Source: Caldilineaceae bacterium
GTDB lineage: Bacteria; Chloroflexota; Anaerolineae; Caldilineales; Caldilineaceae
Direction of reading: 5' to 3'
Length of the DNA: 16,859 bases
Assembly (NCBI GenBank): GCA_019637645.1
Contig: JAHBVH010000115.1
Location: 1 to 16,859, forward strand
Part shown: positions 12,110-16,859 of the stretch, one piece after another
How positions within the stretch are numbered: the first letter of the stretch is position 1
Layout of the letters: each line of letters opens with the position of its first letter
Program-made: the position numbers and the translations under genes
The notes under the pieces: generated by a model
Seen by the model: only the letters and a program-made list of their open reading frames with translations
Told to the model about the DNA's origin: nothing
Database searches by the model: none

Positions 12110-14041
12110 TTATGGCGTCGGTGGCGCGGCGACGGTGGCCGGATCACCATCAACGGCAGCAGCGATCTGTGGCACCAAGCGTTCGAGCAGATAGGGCAAA
12201 CTGAGGACAGTGATAAAGGAGAAGGCTGTGCCCGTATCGTCATCCATCTCCCCAACATTGAGTACACGCCCTTCTTGGTAGACGGCGAGGTTCGTGTAAA
12301 CCGCTTCACCGAGCACCCCTTCACCAGGAGTACCCCACGCCCATTCCAACAGATCCACATCAATCAGATGGATCTGTTCCAAACTGAGTGCGGCCCAAAA
12401 AGAGTCGCCGACGAGCTCATCAATCGCGGCGGGACGGACAAAGCCAAGGTCTGTTAGGACACGGCTGCGCGGGTCTGCCGCGGCATAGACGCCAAAGCCG
12501 CCGTCGGTTGGCGCGGCCACCAAGCCCACCGCACCGCCAAATTCGGGATGTTCGACTTGCGCTTGGGCGAACTGTGCGGTCACCGCGGCAATCAGGGCCT
12601 CGGCCTGTGCCGACTCGCCTAGGGCGCGGCCAACCGTTAACGTCAGCGCTTGCCACGGGATCCCATAATCAACATAGTCTGCTGGCTGCGCTACGGTCGG
12701 TGCGATCTGGCTCAAGAGATCATACTGTTCTTGCGTGATGCCCGAATAGAGAGCCAAGATCAGATCCGGCTGCAAGGCGGCAATCTTTTCAAAGTTCGGT
12801 GCGGATGGATCACCCACCACTTCTGGCAGGGACGCATTGCCCAGTAAAGGCTGCGCCCAGGGGCCAATGGCGCTGGGATAGGCACCAAGCCACTCGGTAA
12901 CGCCTAACGGGACAACACCGAGGGCCAAGACCGCATCATGGTCGGTCAAACCGACAGTGACAATGCGTGTCGGTTTGGCGGCAATCGGCGTGCTGCCATA
13001 TTTGTGTTCGATGGTGACCGGAAAAGCAGTAGGAGTCGGGCTGGCGTTCGAGACAGCATCCGGCACTAAAGCCTTGAGCACAATATCCACCAGTACTTCG
13101 GCAGAAAGGGGGCCACCAAAGAGCCAGGTGCCACCCCCCAACGGATAGGCATGGCCGTTCTTCACAAATTCCAAATTTTCCCACAACGGGGTCACGGCCT
13201 CGCTGGCAAAGATGTTGTCATCGTCCTGGACTACGTAGAAGAAGTGGAGATCGCCAAGCTCAGGCAGGGTTTCGACGCTGACGGTGCTAAAGCCAAATTC
13301 TTGCCAGCCCGAATTCCAGCCTAGCGCCAGCCCGATCTGCTCAATAATGTTGATGGCCAAGGCATTTTCCACAAAGAGCCGGATCGTGGCGGTGTTGTTA
13401 GATGTATACCCTTGGGCCAGGGTGAACTTCTCTCCCAGCTTGCCATTGGCTTCAAGCAAGGCCCGGGCATTGGTAAATTTGGTCTCCAACTGGGCAATAA
13501 CGGCTTCACCTTCGGTCTGCCGCCCGACTACGTCCGCAACCAGCCGGAAATTCTCAATCATCCCCATATATTGGTTACTGGTCTGGTCTGCCGGATAGTG
13601 GTTGAAGACCAAGGTGGGCGCAAGCGCGCTCAGCGCAGCATATTTGGCATCGTCGATCCGGCTAAGTGGCCCCAGGATCAGATCCGGTTGGAGCGTCGCC
13701 AAAAGTTCTAGATTGGGCTCGTTGCGCGTGCCAACATCGGCCACATCTGGCCCCAATGCCAGTGGAATTTTCACCCAGTTGTTGTAGCCAGCAATATCGG
13801 CCACGCCTACGGGCTGGATGCCCAGGGCGAGTAGATCCTCGGCATAGATCCATTCCAGCGCCACTACGCGTTGGGGGGTGCCGGTAATGGTGGTCTCGCC
13901 CAAGGCATGTTGAATGACGCGGGCAGCGCTGGTAGCTTCTGATGTAGCAGGAGCACTGGCTGGGGCAACCGGGAGCGCACAGGCAGCCAGGAAGACCAAA
14001 GATAAGAGATAGATGAACAGAGATAGCAATTTAGGTTTCAT
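12110..14041 (-). CDS. Lipoprotein with two fused, unlike siderophore-binding domains
   Basis: This 643-aa protein is about twice the normal length for a siderophore-binding lipoprotein. A lipobox LAAC (Cys21) anchors it. Domain 1 (about 40-330) is FecB/FhuD-like: TPQRVVALEWIYAEDLLALG, then PVGVADIAGYNNWV, then LATLQPDLILGP. A short SPTPTAFP linker follows. Domain 2 (about 345-630) resembles the binding proteins of actinobacterial type: YGSTPIAAKPTRIVTVGLTD, then HDAVLALGVVPLGVTEWLGAYPSAIGPWAQ, then IAALQPDLILALYSGI. The two halves are not close copies of each other, so this looks like fusion of different binding proteins rather than duplication. ATG 14041 gives the signal peptide; earlier in-frame starts (14077, 14164) add unlikely residues. 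GGGAG about 13 nt upstream is a distant ribosome site. It is the last gene of the importer operon, 207 bp after the ATPase gene, so it may have its own promoter. Confidence 0.9.
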   Translation of the reverse strand: MKPKLLSLFIYLLSLVFLAACALPVAPASAPATSEATSAARVIQHALGETTITGTPQRVVALEWIYAEDLLALGIQPVGVADIAGYNNWVKIPLALGPDVADVGTRNEPNLELLATLQPDLILGPLSRIDDAKYAALSALAPTLVFNHYPADQTSNQYMGMIENFRLVADVVGRQTEGEAVIAQLETKFTNARALLEANGKLGEKFTLAQGYTSNNTATIRLFVENALAINIIEQIGLALGWNSGWQEFGFSTVSVETLPELGDLHFFYVVQDDDNIFASEAVTPLWENLEFVKNGHAYPLGGGTWLFGGPLSAEVLVDIVLKALVPDAVSNASPTPTAFPVTIEHKYGSTPIAAKPTRIVTVGLTDHDAVLALGVVPLGVTEWLGAYPSAIGPWAQPLLGNASLPEVVGDPSAPNFEKIAALQPDLILALYSGITQEQYDLLSQIAPTVAQPADYVDYGIPWQALTLTVGRALGESAQAEALIAAVTAQFAQAQVEHPEFGGAVGLVAAPTDGGFGVYAAADPRSRVLTDLGFVRPAAIDELVGDSFWAALSLEQIHLIDVDLLEWAWGTPGEGVLGEAVYTNLAVYQEGRVLNVGEMDDDTGTAFSFITVLSLPYLLERLVPQIAAAVDGDPATVAAPPTP

Positions 14042-14120
14042 GAGCTGTGTTCTACTCCCGATTAGCACGTTATTCATTAGGTTTTTTGATATTCCCCACT
14101 GACGCAGTCGTGAAAACCGG

Positions 14121-14204
14121 TCAAGGCTGGGGCAACACACCTGTTTGTTCACAGGAAACAGCAAAAAATGTAATCAGCAACGGAATGAGCAATCTAATTT
14201 TCAA
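14121..14204 (-). other. Possible remnant or tiny lipoprotein-like leader frame
   Basis: A TTG-initiated 27-codon frame in the gap between the ATPase and binding-protein genes reads KIRLLIPLLITFFAVSCEQT. It looks like a lipoprotein signal peptide with a lipobox-like AVSC, then stops. There is no ribosome site. It may be the leftover start of an older lipoprotein gene, or chance hydrophobic coding in a T-rich stretch. Confidence 0.25.
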
Positions 14205-14248
14205 GAAAAACGGCGGCGCGGTAGCTACATAGCGGCAACCGGCTCCGC

Positions 14249-15061
14249 TCAGACCCCGGCTCGCGCCGCCGAGCGGTGGGCGACGATCAACGGTTTGCCA
14301 CTCTGTGGCTCTTGGATGACCGACGCGTATACCCCAAAGACACTGTGTAAGAGCGGCGGCTGTAGGATCGACCACGGCTCGCCCGCTTGGACAATGGCGC
14401 CACGATTGAGCACGACCATGTGATCCGAGAAAGAAGCCGCGTGGTTGAGATCATGCAGCACCATGAGCACGGTCAGTCCTTGGGTTTGATTGAGTTCGTG
14501 GACGAGTTCTAGCACTTCCAACTGGTGGCCGATATCGAGAAAGGTCGTTGGTTCATCGAGCGCCAAGACCGCGGTCTCTTGGGCCAGCGCCAGCGCCAGC
14601 CAGGCGCGCTGCCGTTCGCCCCCCGAGAGCGTATCTACGTCGCGGTCGGCCAAGGCTTCCAAGCCGACCAGCTCAATGGCGCGGGTGATCGCCGCGTGAT
14701 CCTGGCGGCGCAACATGCGGAAGGGACCCACTTGGGCATAGCGACCCTGCTCTACCAGATCGCGCACGGTGAGGTTCGCGGGCGCAACGGGGCCTTGGGG
14801 CAGGATCGCCAACCGCTTCGCCATCTCGCGCGTGCTCAGGCGGGCAATGTCCTGGCCGTCAAGCAAAACCGCGCCCCCGTTTGGGGCCAGCAATTTGGTA
14901 CAGACCTTGAGCAAGGTCGATTTCCCAGAACCATTGGGGCCGACCAGCGCGGTCACGCCACCATGCAATACTTGGAGGTCAACCCCATCCAAAATCGTAC
15001 GTTTGCCATACCCAGCGCGGATCGTCTGCGCCTGAATAGCCTTGAGTTTGTCATTGGTCAT
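14249..15061 (-). CDS. Siderophore ABC transporter ATP-binding protein (FepC/FecE-like)
   Basis: This 270-aa cytoplasmic ATPase should power uptake through the two FecCD permeases encoded just upstream. All motifs are present: Walker A GPNGSGKST (41-49), Q-loop in AILPQGP (about 89), signature LSGGERQRAWLALALAQ (from 145), Walker B VLALDEPTTFLD (from 165), and switch His203 in MVLHDLNHA. The Walker B with TTFLDIGHQ and the length near 265 are typical of the FepC/FecE/FhuC group. ATG 15061 lies 36 bp after the permease stop, with no strong ribosome site, so expression may depend on coupling within the operon. Confidence 0.95.
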   Translation of the reverse strand: MTNDKLKAIQAQTIRAGYGKRTILDGVDLQVLHGGVTALVGPNGSGKSTLLKVCTKLLAPNGGAVLLDGQDIARLSTREMAKRLAILPQGPVAPANLTVRDLVEQGRYAQVGPFRMLRRQDHAAITRAIELVGLEALADRDVDTLSGGERQRAWLALALAQETAVLALDEPTTFLDIGHQLEVLELVHELNQTQGLTVLMVLHDLNHAASFSDHMVVLNRGAIVQAGEPWSILQPPLLHSVFGVYASVIQEPQSGKPLIVAHRSAARAGV

Positions 15062-15097
15062 GGGTGATTCGTCATTCGTTATTGTTCATTTTAGAAA

Positions 15098-16204
15098 CTA
15101 GGTTCGCGTTCTACGTAAGAGCATTAAAAAGAAAGGGCCACCGATGAGCGCCAGATAGACACCGACCGGTAGGGTAATAGCATTGGTATTCAGCGGGATA
15201 TTGAGCCACGCCCCGACATCCGACGGGCGCAAATTGCGGGCGACGAGATCGGCCACCTGCACCAAGGCACCCCCCGCCAAGCCTGCCGCCGGGACTAAGC
15301 GGCGCAGATCGCTGCCAACCAACCCACGCAACAAATGGGGCGCAACCAGCCCAACAAAGCCAATCCCCCCCATGGTACAGACCGCGGCCGCGGTGAGCAG
15401 ACAGGCAGCCACTAAGACCAAGGCCCGCGCCGGCGTGACACTTTGCCCAAGGCCCGCGGCCACTTCATCCCCAAATTGCAGCACATTAGCCCGCGGAATC
15501 GCCATCAGCAGCAGGGGCAAGGTCACGGCCATCGCAATGCCAAATAAGGTCAGCTTTTGCCAGGTGGAGGCCGCCAAGGAGCCAGAAAGCCAACTGATCA
15601 AGACTTGGGCATCTTCCCCGGCATAGAGCAGGGCAATCGAGGTGATCGCCCCGAGTACGCCACCCACGAGCACTCCAATTAAGATCAGGCGGATAGGTTC
15701 GACCTTGCCCCCCAAACGGGCGACACTCCAGGTCAAGCTGGCGGAGAGCAACGCGCCCAAGGCCGAAACACCGGGCAAGACCCACGAGACTTGGCCGGGG
15801 GGCACCGGGGGGCCAAAGACAATCCAGGCCACCGCCGCGGTCACCGCGCCTTGGGTTACGCCGGTGATGCTGGGATCAGCCAGGGGGTTGCGGTAGAGCG
15901 CTTGCAGCAACGCGCCAGCCATGCCCAAGGCTAGGCCCACGCCCAGCGCCATTAACGCGCGCGCGAGCCGAGCATTGGTGGCGACAATTTCAAGCCGCGA
16001 GGCACTTTCTGGCGTCACCAACGCCCGCCACACTTGGGCCGGTGTCAAAGTGACACTGCCCACACCGACCGCGGTCGAAACCGCGAGGAGGACCAAGCAG
16101 ACGATCAATAAGAGCGGCACGACAATCCACCAGCGTCGCCAGCGTATACTGGCAACTGGTTTGACGGCAGCCGCTGGCGGTGTAGCCCAAACAGTTGTAC
16201 TCAT
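15098..16204 (-). CDS. FecCD-family ferric-siderophore ABC permease (FepG/FecD-like)
   Basis: This 368-aa integral membrane protein has a cytoplasmic N-terminal extension of about 30 residues and then hydrophobic helices throughout. Family marks are GSVTLTPAQVWRALV after the first helix, LARALMALGVGLALGMAGALLQ, the ATPase-coupling loop GGIGFVGLVAPHLLR, and the end LPVGVYLALIGGPFFLMLL. ATG 16204 is chosen because it overlaps the upstream stop in an ATGA tetranucleotide. The open frame continues to 16354, but those residues overlap the preceding gene and are not protein-like. It should pair with the permease encoded immediately upstream. Confidence 0.93.
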   Translation of the reverse strand: MSTTVWATPPAAAVKPVASIRWRRWWIVVPLLLIVCLVLLAVSTAVGVGSVTLTPAQVWRALVTPESASRLEIVATNARLARALMALGVGLALGMAGALLQALYRNPLADPSITGVTQGAVTAAVAWIVFGPPVPPGQVSWVLPGVSALGALLSASLTWSVARLGGKVEPIRLILIGVLVGGVLGAITSIALLYAGEDAQVLISWLSGSLAASTWQKLTLFGIAMAVTLPLLLMAIPRANVLQFGDEVAAGLGQSVTPARALVLVAACLLTAAAVCTMGGIGFVGLVAPHLLRGLVGSDLRRLVPAAGLAGGALVQVADLVARNLRPSDVGAWLNIPLNTNAITLPVGVYLALIGGPFFLMLLRRTRT

Positions 16205-16859
16205 TGTTCGACCCTCCGACGTACCATCCGCCCGACGACAAAGATGGCAGCTGGCCCGACCATGGCTACGGTCCAGATCCCAGCGGGAATCTCTGCCGGG
16301 AAGAAGAGAAGGCGTCCGGTCGTATCCGCGGCCAGCAAAAGCGCGGCCCCACAAAGCGCCGAAACAAGCAAAGTTTGGCGCGAATCACTGCTCATGAGAA
16401 AGCCCCGTGCAATGTGCGGCGCAAAGAGCGCAATAAAGGAGATGGGGCCAATGGCCGCGATCACTGGCGAGACGAGCACCATGGCAATGAAGACCAACAG
16501 GATCCGCGTGCGAAAGGGGTTTAACCCGGCCCCCGTGGCTAGTTCATCGCCCAGTTGCAACAGATTGAGCGCCCGCCCCGAGAGGAGGGCCGCGGGCACA
16601 CCGATCACCAGCCACGGTGCCACCATGCGGAGATAGCCCCATTCTGCCGCCGAGACCGAGCCGGTGACAAAGCGATAGTACGCGCCAAAGCCACCCGTCC
16701 GCGCATAGGGAGCCAACAGGAGGACAGCCGTGGTCATCACGCCGAAGAAGCCCGACAAGACCGCGCCAGAGAGGATCACCCGCACAGGATCGCGGATCGT
16801 GCCGCTAAAGCTGACTACGGCCACCCCCGACAGCACACCCGCGATCAGACAGATCACAG
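16201..16859 (-). CDS. FecCD-family ferric-siderophore ABC permease (FepD-like), 5' end outside the window
   Basis: At least 218 residues of the C-terminal part are visible; the frame continues past the right edge, so the start is not seen. It shows the FecCD coupling loop AAIGPISFIALFAPHIAR and the conserved close EIPAGIWTVAMVGPAAIFV. The region LQLGDELATGAGLNPFRTR is the usual segment before it. Its stop codon overlaps the ATG of the next permease gene (ATGA), pointing to translational coupling and a heterodimeric importer. The missing part should be about 110-140 residues. Confidence 0.93.
   Translation of the reverse strand, partial: VICLIAGVLSGVAVVSFSGTIRDPVRVILSGAVLSGFFGVMTTAVLLLAPYARTGGFGAYYRFVTGSVSAAEWGYLRMVAPWLVIGVPAALLSGRALNLLQLGDELATGAGLNPFRTRILLVFIAMVLVSPVIAAIGPISFIALFAPHIARGFLMSSDSRQTLLVSALCGAALLLAADTTGRLLFFPAEIPAGIWTVAMVGPAAIFVVGRMVRRRVEQ

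Noticed and set aside
14107..14125. Possible third copy of the 11-bp repeat operator before the dual-domain binding protein
   Set aside because: GTGAA and GTCAA occur, but the spacing is 10 and the flanking bases do not fit the TTSACGYT consensus.

Overview
The window most likely comes from a Chloroflexota bacterium, of the Herpetosiphon/Caldilinea/Anaerolineae kind. Three things suggest this: a secreted protein ending in the FLPLV-type tail often seen on exported proteins of that phylum, Thr/Pro-rich linkers written as PTPTATAT, and moderately GC-rich DNA with lipoprotein-anchored binding proteins. The phylum call is an inference from recall of such proteins, not a search result.

Layout. 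(1) 247-2079, plus strand: a urate-to-allantoin module. It has a bifunctional OHCU decarboxylase/5-hydroxyisourate hydrolase and a cofactor-free urate oxidase. (2) 2096-3807, minus strand: remains of a siderophore uptake operon. An intact iron-siderophore binding lipoprotein (TTG start) is followed by the N-terminal half of a YclN-like FecCD permease. The permease is cut off inside a perfect 21-bp palindrome. (3) 3852-5672, minus: a full-length MsbA-like ABC exporter with a short gene remnant behind it. (4) 6096-11861: two paralogous exported proteins on the minus strand, 1212 and 366 aa. They share a tandem pair of about 150-residue domains that I cannot name. Both genes carry 11-bp-spaced direct repeats about 72 bp upstream of the start codon. 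Between them sits a plus-strand RAYT (REP-associated tyrosine transposase) gene with copies of its palindrome outside, inside and at the end of the gene. (5) 12110-16859, minus: a second siderophore ABC operon in the order permease (cut by the window edge), permease, ATPase, then a 643-aa lipoprotein made of two fused, unlike siderophore-binding domains.

How the genes may work together. The right-hand operon looks like a complete ferric-siderophore importer. The left-hand binding protein has lost its own permease partner and may be an orphan that docks onto that importer. The ABC exporter could export a siderophore or lipid, but nothing in its sequence fixes the substrate. The two secreted proteins lie between the iron genes and carry what looks like a response-regulator operator. 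They are the best candidates for something undescribed. Their link to iron is positional only.

The long plus-strand open frames from 3915 onward, apart from the RAYT gene, are antisense shadows of these genes. No tRNA, rRNA or CRISPR array was seen.
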